In this document: positions 1-7,669 of the stretch, in pieces
How positions within the stretch are numbered: the stretch's first letter is position 1
Layout: every line of letters starts with the position of its first letter
Source: an uncultured Collinsella sp.
GTDB lineage: Bacteria; Actinomycetota; Coriobacteriia; Coriobacteriales; Coriobacteriaceae
Reading direction: 5' to 3'
Length of the DNA: 23,295 nt
Assembly: GCA_900757595.1 (NCBI GenBank)
Contig: CAAEOL010000037.1
Location: 1 to 23,295, forward strand
The notes under the pieces: model-generated
What the model was told of the DNA's origin: nothing
Database searches by the model: none
What the model saw: only the letters and a program-made list of their open reading frames with translations
Translations under genes and position numbers: made by a program

Positions 1-285
1 CGGAACGGCTGCGCGGCGGGCTGGCGGAGCATGCGGCGGCGGCATGGGGGCACCGGCCTCCACAGCCTCTCCACCTGCGGAAACGATGCGACGGCCAGGC
101 GCCGGGGGCTATTTCCGCGTTGCGCTAGCTGCGGAAACGCGGGGTCCGTTCAGGCTGTTGCGTTGAGATTGAAAATCAACCTGCCAATCAAGACGAGACT
201 ACTACGCACCTTTATTACACACGATATTTTCAGCCTGGTATAACCAAGTTCAATAATAGAATGCAAATCCAACCACCGTGTCTGA
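1..285. other. Left edge without a supportable gene
   Basis: The first 165 bases are GC-rich and the rest is AT-rich, so the boundary may mark the edge of a coding region that continues outside the window. Several short frames are open to the edge: plus frame 3 stops at 126-128, plus frame 2 at 164-166, and a minus frame could begin at 45 behind a GGAGG at 57-61. None shows a recognisable domain, so none is called. A perfect 7-bp inverted repeat (TTTCCGC at 112-118, GCGGAAA at 131-137, 12-nt loop) lies here, and GCGGAAACG also occurs at 77-85. It has no T tract and is not called a terminator. Confidence 0.5.
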
Positions 286-754
286 TTACAAAAAGATTTT
301 TGCCTTTTCTGCAGCAAACTCTTCCTCGGTAAGCACTCCACTATCACGCAGCGTTGCAAGCCTCTCAAGCCTTGCAACTACATCAATCACTATCCGCCAG
401 CGTCTCAATAGTCTGTGAAACCTGCGGATACCGCTCAAGCTCCTTCGATAGGGCATCGACTATCTCGGCAATATTCTTTGCATTTTTGCCCCCGTTTAAT
501 ACGTTTGCCCTGACCTTAGATGACGACTTGACAGTAACGCCAGATCCGCCTTCAACTGGAACAACCGAAATACTGATATTTTCGCCCCAAGACCAAAGGC
601 TCATACCAATCTCGGCTGCAACTGTTCTTGTTGTGGGCGATGCACTATCAACTTTTACTTTAGGCAGCTTTTCCATAGCTGCCTTCAAGGCATTAAACGT
701 GTCGTCAGGAGAATACGGTACCTGAAGCTGAAGCTGCTGATCCGCAAAACCCAT
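286..754 (-). pseudogene. SHOCT-domain protein gene, frameshifted near its 3' end
   Basis: The first frame runs from ATG at 754 (GGAGG just upstream) to a TGA at 383-385 and gives 123 residues: a beta-rich domain with a Ser/Lys-rich strand and a GGKNAKNI motif, then a helix. In the +1 frame, from about 384 to a TAA at 286-288, the next 32 residues read as a classic SHOCT motif (LERLATLRDSGVLTEEEF, then AAEKAKIF). Removing one base from the AA pair at 385-386 would join both parts into a protein of about 156 aa ending in SHOCT, as in many small bacterial proteins. SHOCT domains are short C-terminal oligomerisation or targeting helices. GC content is clearly lower than in neighbouring genes, suggesting a separate origin. 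A sequencing error or recoding could also explain the shift; function is unknown. Confidence 0.72.
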
Positions 755-870
755 AATCTGGCCTCCGCTTCTTACAAGATTAAGGCTATCGGCAATGGTA
801 GCACGTTCCCAGCAGTCTTAAATTCGTCTCATGACCTTGCGATGCAGCCCGACGCCCCGGCTCCGCTTCC

Positions 871-2208
871 CTACTTCCCAAAGATCGCAGCGAACAATCC
901 CTTGCGCTTGGGTTTTTCTTCTCGGTAGGAACCCTCGGCAGCCGCTGCCACCTGACGTGGCTGCTCGTCGCCTCCACGGCGCACAATTTGGTACAGGAAT
1001 GGCGATTTGATGTATTTGACCTCGACGGGCGTGGCGTGAACGGTGCTTTCGCCGGACAGATGCAGGCTCGGATTGAGCGGCGCCACAATATGCGTCTCGC
1101 GCTTGTCGCTAAACACCACCGCCGCCGCACGGCCCGTCTGGCCGTTCACGGCAATGCGCACCTGCTCGCCATTACGTCCATCCGACGCGGGACGATCGAC
1201 AAAGTAGACCGGCACCATAACCAGGCCGTCCTTGTGCTTGCGGGCCTTGCGCGCCCAGGTGCGGATGCTCTTTTTATTGAGCCCCAGGAAAGTCTCGGCA
1301 TCGTTGCCAACAATGTCGAGCGCCAGCTTGTCAATGACCACCTGGTCCTTGGTGGACGCATCGACGGAGACAACGCGGAAGTCGCCTTCCTGCATGGCCG
1401 GGTCGAACGACCCAACCTTGGCAAAGTCCCATGGCTCCAGAATGCCCATAAGGCGAACGTCCAGGTAGTTTGCCCTGGGATATGCCCAGTCGAGCACCTC
1501 GTAGTACACCAGGGTCTCCTTGCTCAGGCCCTTGCCCGGGAAGGACGCCATCATGCGCAGGTCCGCGAGCGCCATGGGGAAGTAGAAGAGCATCATGTCG
1601 TTTTGAATCGCGTCTTCCACATCGTGACCGGCAAAGGCGTCTGGATATCGGCGCACCAGCTCAAGCGCATTGGCGCGCGCCTGCTGCGGCGTTATCTCGC
1701 AGGGAATACCCTGCTCGGGCACATATTCCGCACCAACGCCCATGGTCAGGCGCTTGCTAAACGTCCCCGGCTTGAGCAGGTCGGCGACACCGATCTTGTT
1801 GCCGCAGGACGGGCACTCAAACACACGCTGCGTTGACTCGCCCTCAAAGGACGCACCGCAGAAGGGGCAGGGAATGCTCACGTGCGTGGCTTCTTGGAAC
1901 TCCTGAGCCGTGCCGCGGTCCTCCCACAGTAGATGCTCCAGAACCGACTGATTGCGCCAGTACGAATTAAAGAAATACCAGTCCGGGTCCTCCGGGCGCT
2001 CGAGCTGCGACACATGCGTGAGCTTGAGCAGTCCATCCACCACCGTCAACGGCGTATGACGAATGCCCAGGGCACTCTTGGGCTCCCCCGCATCGGCCTG
2101 CCACGGAACGACCGTGCCGCAATAGGCGCACTCAAAGCTGCGTTTAGCCTGGTGTGAGTACATAGGGCCGCCGCAGTTTTGGCATTTAATGGCAAACATC
2201 TCGTCCAT
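871..2208 (-). CDS. Double zinc-ribbon (TFIIB-type) protein of unknown function
   Basis: This encodes 445 residues. The start is placed at ATG 2208 because a strong AAAGGAGG lies 8 nt upstream; the frame is open to 2259, but that extension has no ribosome site and would overlap an inverted repeat. Two four-cysteine zinc ribbons are visible: C9/C12/C27/C30 and C114/C117/C132/C135. A long middle section follows without a recognised fold. Near the C-terminus, VPVYFVDRP followed by a VNGQTGRAA segment matches a signature I know from Firmicute and actinobacterial proteins annotated as TFIIB-type zinc ribbon-containing. The protein ends in a basic, hydrophobic tail (KRKGLFAAIFGK) that could touch the membrane. 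No transmembrane segment is obvious. It is divergent from the CDF exporter with 218 bp between the starts. The role is unknown; a DNA or RNA function is only suggested by the ribbons. Confidence 0.85.
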   Translation of the reverse strand: MDEMFAIKCQNCGGPMYSHQAKRSFECAYCGTVVPWQADAGEPKSALGIRHTPLTVVDGLLKLTHVSQLERPEDPDWYFFNSYWRNQSVLEHLLWEDRGTAQEFQEATHVSIPCPFCGASFEGESTQRVFECPSCGNKIGVADLLKPGTFSKRLTMGVGAEYVPEQGIPCEITPQQARANALELVRRYPDAFAGHDVEDAIQNDMMLFYFPMALADLRMMASFPGKGLSKETLVYYEVLDWAYPRANYLDVRLMGILEPWDFAKVGSFDPAMQEGDFRVVSVDASTKDQVVIDKLALDIVGNDAETFLGLNKKSIRTWARKARKHKDGLVMVPVYFVDRPASDGRNGEQVRIAVNGQTGRAAAVVFSDKRETHIVAPLNPSLHLSGESTVHATPVEVKYIKSPFLYQIVRRGGDEQPRQVAAAAEGSYREEKPKRKGLFAAIFGK

Positions 2209-2236
2209 GGATACGTCCTCCTTTACGCAGGGGCTG

Positions 2237-2255
2237 TCGACATTAAGTATGTCGA
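2237..2255. promoter_or_regulatory. Perfect 7-5-7 inverted repeat, candidate operator
   Basis: TCGACAT at 2237-2243 and ATGTCGA at 2249-2255 form a perfect palindrome with a 5-bp spacer, located 28 bp upstream of the zinc-ribbon gene start and in the divergent region shared with the CDF exporter. The size and symmetry suit a dimeric repressor, but the cognate regulator is unknown. Confidence 0.35.
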
Positions 2256-2365
2256 GCAAACAGGCACATGCCCATACCCATGTGGCCCAAAATGGACCAC
2301 CCAGGCAGACGAGAAGGCTCGCTCGTTAGCACCGGCAGACCATTGCTGCATTTTCTGAGCATCGG

Positions 2366-2393
2366 TGCACAGCGCCTCCGCGCGAGCTACACT
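2366..2393 (+). promoter_or_regulatory. Possible promoter of the CDF exporter gene
   Basis: TGCACA (2366-2371) and TACACT (2388-2393) are separated by 16 bp and lie 33 bp upstream of the chosen start. The match to a housekeeping promoter is only moderate. Confidence 0.3.
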
Positions 2394-2426
2394 ATCCCCT
2401 TAAACATGATTGTGAGGACGACCGCT

Positions 2427-3608
2427 ATGCTATTTGTAAATCGGCTGGTACATACGCTTGTTCCCGGCAGCGAGGGCGAGCCGGTCGATACCTCCTGCCG
2501 CACCAACGCGGGCTTTGCCGCAAGCCTCATCTGCATTGGCCTCAACATCACCCTGTGCCTGGCCAAGGGCATCGCGGGCCTGCTCGCCGGCTCCGTCTCA
2601 CTCATCGCCGACGCTTTCAACAACCTCTCCGACGCCTCGAGCAATATCGTGAGCCTGCTCGGGTTCCGCCTTGCCAGCCGCCCAGCAGACGAAGGCCACC
2701 CCTATGGCCATGGCCGCTACGAGTACCTCGCCGGCTTGTTTGTCGCCGTCCTGGTTTGCGCCGTCGGCATCAACCTGACCCTCGAGTCGGTCACCAAGAT
2801 CATCAAGCCCTCCCCCACCGCCTACACGCTGGTCTCCCTAGCCGCTCTCGTCTTGTCCATGCTCGTCAAATTCTGGATGGCCGCATTCAACCGCGCGCTG
2901 GGCAACCGTATCGATTCCGAAACACTTATTGCCACAGCACAGGACTCCAAAAACGACGTCATCACCTCGGGTTCGGTCTTGATGGCGGCGCTTATTTCGC
3001 AGACGACCGGCTTTGACCTCGATGGCTGGGCAGGCCTGGGTGTGGGCATCTTCATCTGCATCAGCGGCATGGGCCTAGTGCGCGACGCCATCAGCCCGTT
3101 GCTGGGACAAGCGCCCGACCCCAAGCTCGTCCAGACAATCCGCGACAAGATCATGTCCTATCCGCAGGTCTTGGGCACACACGACCTGATGGTGCACGAC
3201 TACGGCCCCGGTCGTCAGTTTGCCAGCGCCCACGTGGAGATGCCCGGCGAGGGCGACGCGTTTGAACACCACGAGATCCTGGACGCCATCGAGCACGACA
3301 TCAAGCGCCAGATGGGCATCGGCATCACGCTGCACTGTGACCCCATCGCCACCACCGGCGACGACCTGCGCGGCTGGGTCAAGCGCGGTATCGTGCAGAT
3401 CGACCCCGCGCTCTCCATCCACGACCTGCACGAGCACGACGGGTTCGTTTCGTTTGACCTGGTGCGTCCCGACGGCTTTGACATATCCGACGAGGAGCTG
3501 CTGGAGCTCGTCACGCGCATCGTGCACGAGCGCCGGCCCAACGTCTCGTGCGTCGTTACGTTTGACTCAGGCTTTAGCTCGCCCGACCGTCCGGCCGAGC
3601 AGCTGTAG
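2427..3608 (+). CDS. Cation diffusion facilitator (CDF) metal exporter, manganese-type site
   Basis: A 393-aa inner-membrane proton-coupled divalent metal exporter. The start at ATG 2427 is preferred because GAGGA precedes it by about 8 nt; the frame is open to 2268 but that stretch is unlike CDF N-termini. Residues from about 28 to 210 form the membrane domain, with the family signature GSVSLIADAFNNLSD at 55-69 in TM2 and HPYGHGRYEY at 91-100. The C-terminal cytoplasmic domain follows and is about 100 residues longer than in FieF, ending in an Asp/Glu/His-rich part. Aligning to FieF from memory, the transport site is N65, D69 (TM2) and D173, D177 (TM5), an N-D-D-D set instead of the D-D-H-D of zinc/iron exporters. 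That pattern is known from manganese exporters such as pneumococcal MntE, so Mn(II) efflux is inferred. It is the only plus-strand gene and converges on the 3621-4610 gene. Confidence 0.92.
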   Translation: MLFVNRLVHTLVPGSEGEPVDTSCRTNAGFAASLICIGLNITLCLAKGIAGLLAGSVSLIADAFNNLSDASSNIVSLLGFRLASRPADEGHPYGHGRYEYLAGLFVAVLVCAVGINLTLESVTKIIKPSPTAYTLVSLAALVLSMLVKFWMAAFNRALGNRIDSETLIATAQDSKNDVITSGSVLMAALISQTTGFDLDGWAGLGVGIFICISGMGLVRDAISPLLGQAPDPKLVQTIRDKIMSYPQVLGTHDLMVHDYGPGRQFASAHVEMPGEGDAFEHHEILDAIEHDIKRQMGIGITLHCDPIATTGDDLRGWVKRGIVQIDPALSIHDLHEHDGFVSFDLVRPDGFDISDEELLELVTRIVHERRPNVSCVVTFDSGFSSPDRPAEQL

Positions 3609-3622
3609 CCCGCTTAACAGCT
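3601..3622. terminator. Small hairpin between two converging genes
   Basis: AGCTGT (3601-3606) and ACAGCT (3617-3622) form a 6-bp stem that covers the stop codons of both converging genes, with only 12 bp between the genes. The T tract is short (TTT), so bidirectional termination is possible but weakly supported. Confidence 0.3.
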
Positions 3623-4610
3623 AGTTTCCCTGCGCGCCCGAGATGCCGTTTTGTAGGGCGTTCCAGGCATCCGTCGCCATGTCGCCCAAGTTCTGCGCGG
3701 TATTGCCCAGGTTTTGTGCCGTATCGCCCAGCTCTTGTGCCTTGTCTCCCAACTCCTGCGCCTTGTTGCTCAAGTCCTCCAGCGTATTGGAGCTCGAGCT
3801 GTCGGTACCGCTTTGGCCGTCGGACGAGTTGCCCGAGCTGTTCTTGTGCGTGAGCTGAATTTCGAGGTTGCCGCTGTCGTTATAGTAAGCAGAAGTAACG
3901 ACCCAGTTGGCATCGACGACGGGCGTTGAGCCATCATCAGTCAGGACCACGGCATTCGAAAGATCGGCGCCGCGCGACTTGAGAAGCTTCTTGGCGTTGG
4001 ACCAGTACTGCCCCGGGATATCGCTCAGATCGACGGTGCTAGACGAGGCGGACTCGGTTTGCTCGGCAGTGGTATCGGCCGTTGAACTCCCTCGCTTGTT
4101 GAGCATGCCCGACACAATGGCAAACATAACCGACAGCGCAAAGAAGATCGCCAGCACAATCAGGATCTTCTTGATCACGCTCGACGAACGCGACGGCTTC
4201 TTCTCCTCGTCCTCGCCATATTGCGGAATCGACTTGGGGTACTCGTGATACGGCTCGCGTGACTCGTAGCGAGGCTGCGCCGTGCGAGGCATATACGTCG
4301 TCTGCTGAGGCTGCGGAATGGGATTCTGCGGCAGGTCATCATAGGGATTCGGTGTCGAGACGACATAAGAATCCTGCGGCGCGTAATCAAACGGGTCCGG
4401 AGTTGCGTTGCCATAGGGGCCTTGCGAAGATGCAGCGTAAGAATCCCGCGCTGTGTCGCCATAGCCCATAACCCGGGTTGGCTCGGCAGAAGGCTGCGTC
4501 GCGGCGGGGTCGGTATAACCGGGGTTGGGAACAACGCGGGTCGCATCGGCGCTATCGCCAGCCTGCGCGGAGCCGTAGCCGCCCATCACGGTTGTCTTGT
4601 CCTGATCCAT
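3621..4610 (-). CDS. Single-pass membrane protein with disordered N-terminus and heptad-repeat C-terminus
   Basis: A 329-aa protein starting at ATG 4610 with AAAGGA upstream. Residues 1-140 are low complexity, rich in Pro, Gln, Tyr and Thr, with repeated Thr-Val/Thr-Arg-Val motifs (TTVMGGYG at 6-13, ATRVVP at 23-28, PTRVMGYG at 44-51). Residues about 148-170 form one transmembrane helix preceded by basic residues, so the N-terminus should be cytoplasmic. Outside, residues about 193-255 hold a small alpha/beta domain (helix YWSNAKKLLKSRG, then AVVLTDDG and a WVVTS strand), somewhat like PASTA-type modules. After a Ser/Asn-rich linker, residues 282-309 are four exact-length heptads. This layout resembles actinobacterial envelope proteins regulated by Ser/Thr kinases, but that is only an analogy. 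The function is not recognised. Confidence 0.8.
   Translation of the reverse strand: MDQDKTTVMGGYGSAQAGDSADATRVVPNPGYTDPAATQPSAEPTRVMGYGDTARDSYAASSQGPYGNATPDPFDYAPQDSYVVSTPNPYDDLPQNPIPQPQQTTYMPRTAQPRYESREPYHEYPKSIPQYGEDEEKKPSRSSSVIKKILIVLAIFFALSVMFAIVSGMLNKRGSSTADTTAEQTESASSSTVDLSDIPGQYWSNAKKLLKSRGADLSNAVVLTDDGSTPVVDANWVVTSAYYNDSGNLEIQLTHKNSSGNSSDGQSGTDSSSSNTLEDLSNKAQELGDKAQELGDTAQNLGNTAQNLGDMATDAWNALQNGISGAQGN
3684..3767 (-). repeat. Four 21-bp in-frame repeats encoding heptads
   Basis: The stretch encodes four consecutive 7-residue units (NKAQELG, DKAQELG, DTAQNLG, NTAQNLG). Ala and Leu take the a/d-like positions, which predicts a short amphipathic or coiled-coil helix. The units pair off in sequence (1 with 2, 3 with 4), which suggests stepwise duplication. 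Confidence 0.85.
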
Positions 4611-4655
4611 GCAACGATTCCTTTCCGTCGCGCGTGAGCATCAAGTTATCCATGC

Positions 4656-4661
4656 ATTCTA
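4656..4661 (-). promoter_or_regulatory. Possible -10 element of the membrane protein gene
   Basis: The minus strand reads TAGAAT here, 45 bp upstream of the start codon. No convincing -35 element was found at 16-18 bp. Confidence 0.2.
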
Positions 4662-4727
4662 CCCGCGCAAAAGCCTATGATGGGCAGAGCCCGTCGGTAT
4701 CTACAAGACATGCGCGGGCCTAAGGAT

Positions 4728-4764
4728 AAAAAAGCCCCGCCGGGCCTTGGGGGCACGGCGGGGC
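4728..4764 (-). terminator. Rho-independent terminator of fhs
   Basis: A perfect 9-bp GC stem (GCCCCGCCG / CGGCGGGGC on the minus strand, arms at 4756-4764 and 4734-4742) with a 13-nt loop is followed by six T residues. It begins 25 bp after the fhs stop codon. Confidence 0.92.
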
Positions 4765-4789
4765 GGGCAAGCAGCTATGGGCAACAGGT

Positions 4790-6457
4790 TTAGAACAGGC
4801 CGGTGATGTTGCCGTCGTTGTCAACGTCGATGTTCTCGGCCGCGGGGACCTTGGGCAGGCCCGGCATGGTCAGAACACTGCCGGTCAGTGCGACCACAAA
4901 ATGGGCACCGGCGGAAACCTTGAGCTCGCGCACCGTGATGCGGAAGTTCTCGGGAGCGCCCAGAGCTTTGGCGTTGTCGCTAAAGCTGTACTGCGTCTTG
5001 GCGACGCACACCGGCAGGTTGCCAAAGCCGTTCTCGCGCAGCTCGGCAAGCTGGCGCTTGGCGGCCGGCGTAAAGTCGACGCCGTCGGCGCGGTAGACCT
5101 TGGTGGCAACAGCCTCCAGGGCGTCGGCCACATCGGCACCGTCCTCGTAGGCAAACTTGAGCTCGCTCGGCCGCTCAATCAGGCGCATGACCTCATCGGC
5201 CAGCTCGAGCGCGCCCTCGCCGCCCTTGGCCCAGACCTCGGAAAGCTTAACGTTGACGCCGAGCTTCTGGCACTCGGACTCGATGAGCGCAAGCTCGGCC
5301 TCGGTGTCCGTCGGGAAGCGGTTGATGGCGACCACGCAGGGCAGACCATAAACGTTCTGGATGTTGTCGACGTGACGCAGCAGGTTGGGCATGCCGGCCT
5401 TGAGTGCCTCGAGGTTCTCCTCGTTGAGGTCGGCCTTGGCGACGCCACCGTTGTACTTCAGCGCACGAGCGGTCGCGACGACCACGACGGCGCTGGGGCG
5501 AACGCCCGTCATACGGCACTTGATGTCAAGGAACTTCTCGGCACCCAGATCGGCACCGAAGCCGGCCTCGGTAATGGCAACATCGCCAAAGCGCATCGCC
5601 ATACGCGTGGCCATGATAGAGTTGCAGCCGTGGGCGATGTTGGCGAAGGGGCCGCCGTGGACAAACGCGGGCGTGCCCTCGAGCGTTTGCACCAAGTTGG
5701 GCTTGAGCGCGTCCTTAAGCAACGCGGCCATGGCACCCTGGGCCTTAAGGTCGCGGGCACGGACAGGCTCGCCGGCAAAGCTGTAGCCGACGACGATCTC
5801 GCCCAGGCGCTCCTTGAGGTCGTTAATGCTCGTAGACAGGCACAGGATTGCCATGACCTCGGAGGCGACGGTGATATCGAAGCCATCCTCGCGCGGCACG
5901 CCCTGGGCCTTACCGCCAATACCGTCGATGACGTGGCGCAGCTGACGGTCGTTCATATCGACGACGCGCTTCCAAGTGATGCGCTTAACGTCGATGCCAA
6001 GCTGATTGCCCTGCTGAATATGGTTGTCGAGCATGGCGGCCAGCAGGTTGTTGGCAGCACCGATGGCATGGAAGTCGCCGGTAAAGTGCAGGTTGATATC
6101 CTCCATGGGGATGACCTGCGCCCAGCCACCGCCGGCGGCACCGCCCTTGACGCCGAAGACGGGACCGAGCGAAGGCTCACGAAGGGCCACGGCGCTCTTG
6201 ACACCGCGACGGCGCAGGCCATCGGCCAGACCGATGGTCGTAGTGGTCTTACCCTCGCCGGCGGGCGTGGGGTTGATAGCGGTCACGAGGACGAGCTTGG
6301 CCTGGTGATCAGTCGGCTCGTTGAGCAGTGAATAGTCGACCTTAGCCTTGTCGAAGCCGTACGGAATAAGGTGCTTAACGTCGACGCCGGCGTTCTTGGC
6401 CACCTCGGTAATAGGCAGCGGCGTAACAGAACGTGCGATTTCGATGTCAGTAGGCAT
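4790..6457 (-). CDS. fhs: Formate-tetrahydrofolate ligase
   Basis: A 555-aa enzyme, the usual family length, that makes 10-formyltetrahydrofolate from formate, THF and ATP in cytosolic one-carbon metabolism. The start is ATG 6457, with AAAGGA upstream; the frame is open to 6541 but the extra residues are not conserved in kind. The ATP-binding loop is PTPAGEGKTTTT (63-74, K70), followed by the family signature EPSLGPVFGVKGGAAGGGWA and the DINLHFTGDFHAI segment. It is monofunctional: no MTHFD part is fused. It stands alone between an upstream promoter-like site and a strong terminator, so it is probably monocistronic. In anaerobes it can serve purine and formyl-Met synthesis, or formate assimilation; no Wood-Ljungdahl partner genes are in this window. 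Confidence 0.98.
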   Translation of the reverse strand: MPTDIEIARSVTPLPITEVAKNAGVDVKHLIPYGFDKAKVDYSLLNEPTDHQAKLVLVTAINPTPAGEGKTTTTIGLADGLRRRGVKSAVALREPSLGPVFGVKGGAAGGGWAQVIPMEDINLHFTGDFHAIGAANNLLAAMLDNHIQQGNQLGIDVKRITWKRVVDMNDRQLRHVIDGIGGKAQGVPREDGFDITVASEVMAILCLSTSINDLKERLGEIVVGYSFAGEPVRARDLKAQGAMAALLKDALKPNLVQTLEGTPAFVHGGPFANIAHGCNSIMATRMAMRFGDVAITEAGFGADLGAEKFLDIKCRMTGVRPSAVVVVATARALKYNGGVAKADLNEENLEALKAGMPNLLRHVDNIQNVYGLPCVVAINRFPTDTEAELALIESECQKLGVNVKLSEVWAKGGEGALELADEVMRLIERPSELKFAYEDGADVADALEAVATKVYRADGVDFTPAAKRQLAELRENGFGNLPVCVAKTQYSFSDNAKALGAPENFRITVRELKVSAGAHFVVALTGSVLTMPGLPKVPAAENIDVDNDGNITGLF

Positions 6458-6498
6458 GGGCGGTCCTTTCGTTACCGGATGAGAAAAAGACCAATCCA

Positions 6499-6526
6499 GC
6501 ATAGCACGGGCGTGCAATAGTAAAAC
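6499..6526 (-). promoter_or_regulatory. Probable fhs promoter
   Basis: The minus strand has TATGCT (6499-6504) preceded by TG one base away (extended -10), and GTTTTA (6521-6526) 16 bp upstream. It lies 41 bp before the fhs start. Confidence 0.45.
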
Positions 6527-6601
6527 ACACGCAACCGACAAACGGCGATATGTTTATCCAATGCTCAGCGATAGCTTAACAACCCGCCAAAACAAAGCGC
6601 C

Positions 6602-7669
6602 CTAAATGGTAGGTTCAATCCCCAGGTGCTCAAAGGTGCGAAGGGTTGCCTGACGGCCCTGCGGCGTACGAATCATCAACCCGCACTGCAGCAGATACGG
6701 CTCATAGACATCCTCGAGCGTGCCCGGGTCCTCGCCCACCGCGCTGGCAAGGGTCGTAAGTCCCACGGCACGACCGGAGAACGTCTTAGCGAGCGTCTCC
6801 AAAATGCGAATATCCATCCAGTCCAGACCGAGCTCATCGATCTCGAAGAACTCGAGCGCCTGGCGGCAGATATCGAGCTCGATGGGACCGTTGCCGCGCA
6901 CCTGTGCGTAATCGCGCACGCGCTTGAGCAGGCGGTTGGCAAGACGTGGCGTGCCGCGCGAACGCGAGCCGATCTCGAGTGCACTGGGATGGTCGATCGT
7001 CACGCCCAGAATAGTCGCCGAGCGCGTCACAATCTGCGCGAGCTCCTCGACCGTGTAGTAATCCAGGCGATATGAAATGCCAAAGCGGTCGCGCAACGGG
7101 CCGGTCAACATGCCTGAGCGGGTCGTTGCCGCTACCAGCGTAAACTTGGGGATATCCAGGCGAATCGAGCGCGCCGCCGGACCCTTGCCAATCACGATAT
7201 CGAGGGCAAAGTCCTCCATCGCGGGGTACAGGACCTCCTCGACCGAACGGTTGAGGCGGTGGATCTCGTCGATAAACAGCACATCACCCGGCTGCAAGTT
7301 AGTAAGGATGGCCGCCAGGTCGCCCGTGCGCGCGATGGCAGGGCCACTCGTGGTCTTGATCTGAGCGCCCAGCTCGTTGGCGATAACGGTGGCCAGCGTG
7401 GTCTTGCCCAGGCCCGGAGGACCCGAGAAGATCACGTGGTCGAGCGTCTCGCCACGACTCTGCGCCGCTTCGATAAGCACGCGCAGACTCTGCTTGATGT
7501 GCTCCTGGCCGCAGTAGTCATCCAGGCGCTGGGGGCGCAGGGTACGGTCGACATCGAGGTCCTCGGCCGTCAGCTCCGAGCCCACCATGCGCTCGCCGTG
7601 CGCCATGGATGCCGCCGGCGAGTTGCCGGGCGTCGCCCACAGGTCCTGAGAGTCATCGGCTTCCCACAT
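6602..7669 (-). CDS. ruvB: Holliday junction branch migration helicase RuvB
   Basis: The AAA+ motor of the RuvABC resolvasome, 355 aa. It forms hexameric rings that RuvA loads onto Holliday junctions to drive branch migration. Visible motifs: Walker A SGPPGLGKTT (K89), Walker B LFIDEIHRL (D134, E135), sensor region AATTRSGMLTGPLRDRFG, and the C-terminal winged helix (GLTTLASAVGEDPGTLEDVYEPYLLQ region). The start at ATG 7669 overlaps the ruvA stop as TGATG, typical of translational coupling; a GTG three bases upstream (7672) is an alternative. The first 40 residues are a variable acidic extension. It is the last gene of the ruvC-ruvA-ruvB operon; no clear terminator follows. Confidence 0.98.
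   Translation of the reverse strand: MWEADDSQDLWATPGNSPAASMAHGERMVGSELTAEDLDVDRTLRPQRLDDYCGQEHIKQSLRVLIEAAQSRGETLDHVIFSGPPGLGKTTLATVIANELGAQIKTTSGPAIARTGDLAAILTNLQPGDVLFIDEIHRLNRSVEEVLYPAMEDFALDIVIGKGPAARSIRLDIPKFTLVAATTRSGMLTGPLRDRFGISYRLDYYTVEELAQIVTRSATILGVTIDHPSALEIGSRSRGTPRLANRLLKRVRDYAQVRGNGPIELDICRQALEFFEIDELGLDWMDIRILETLAKTFSGRAVGLTTLASAVGEDPGTLEDVYEPYLLQCGLMIRTPQGRQATLRTFEHLGIEPTI

Noticed and set aside
112..137. Hairpin as a terminator
   Set aside because: No T tract on either strand and no gene ending next to it with certainty.
1..243. Possible partial gene with a zinc-ribbon-like CGN/CASCGN pattern at the left edge
   Set aside because: The frame continues into AT-rich non-coding-like sequence, other frames are equally open, and the Cys spacing does not make a clear metal site.
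4901..6331. 476-codon open frame on the plus strand
   Set aside because: Antisense shadow of fhs, with no ribosome site or recognisable product.
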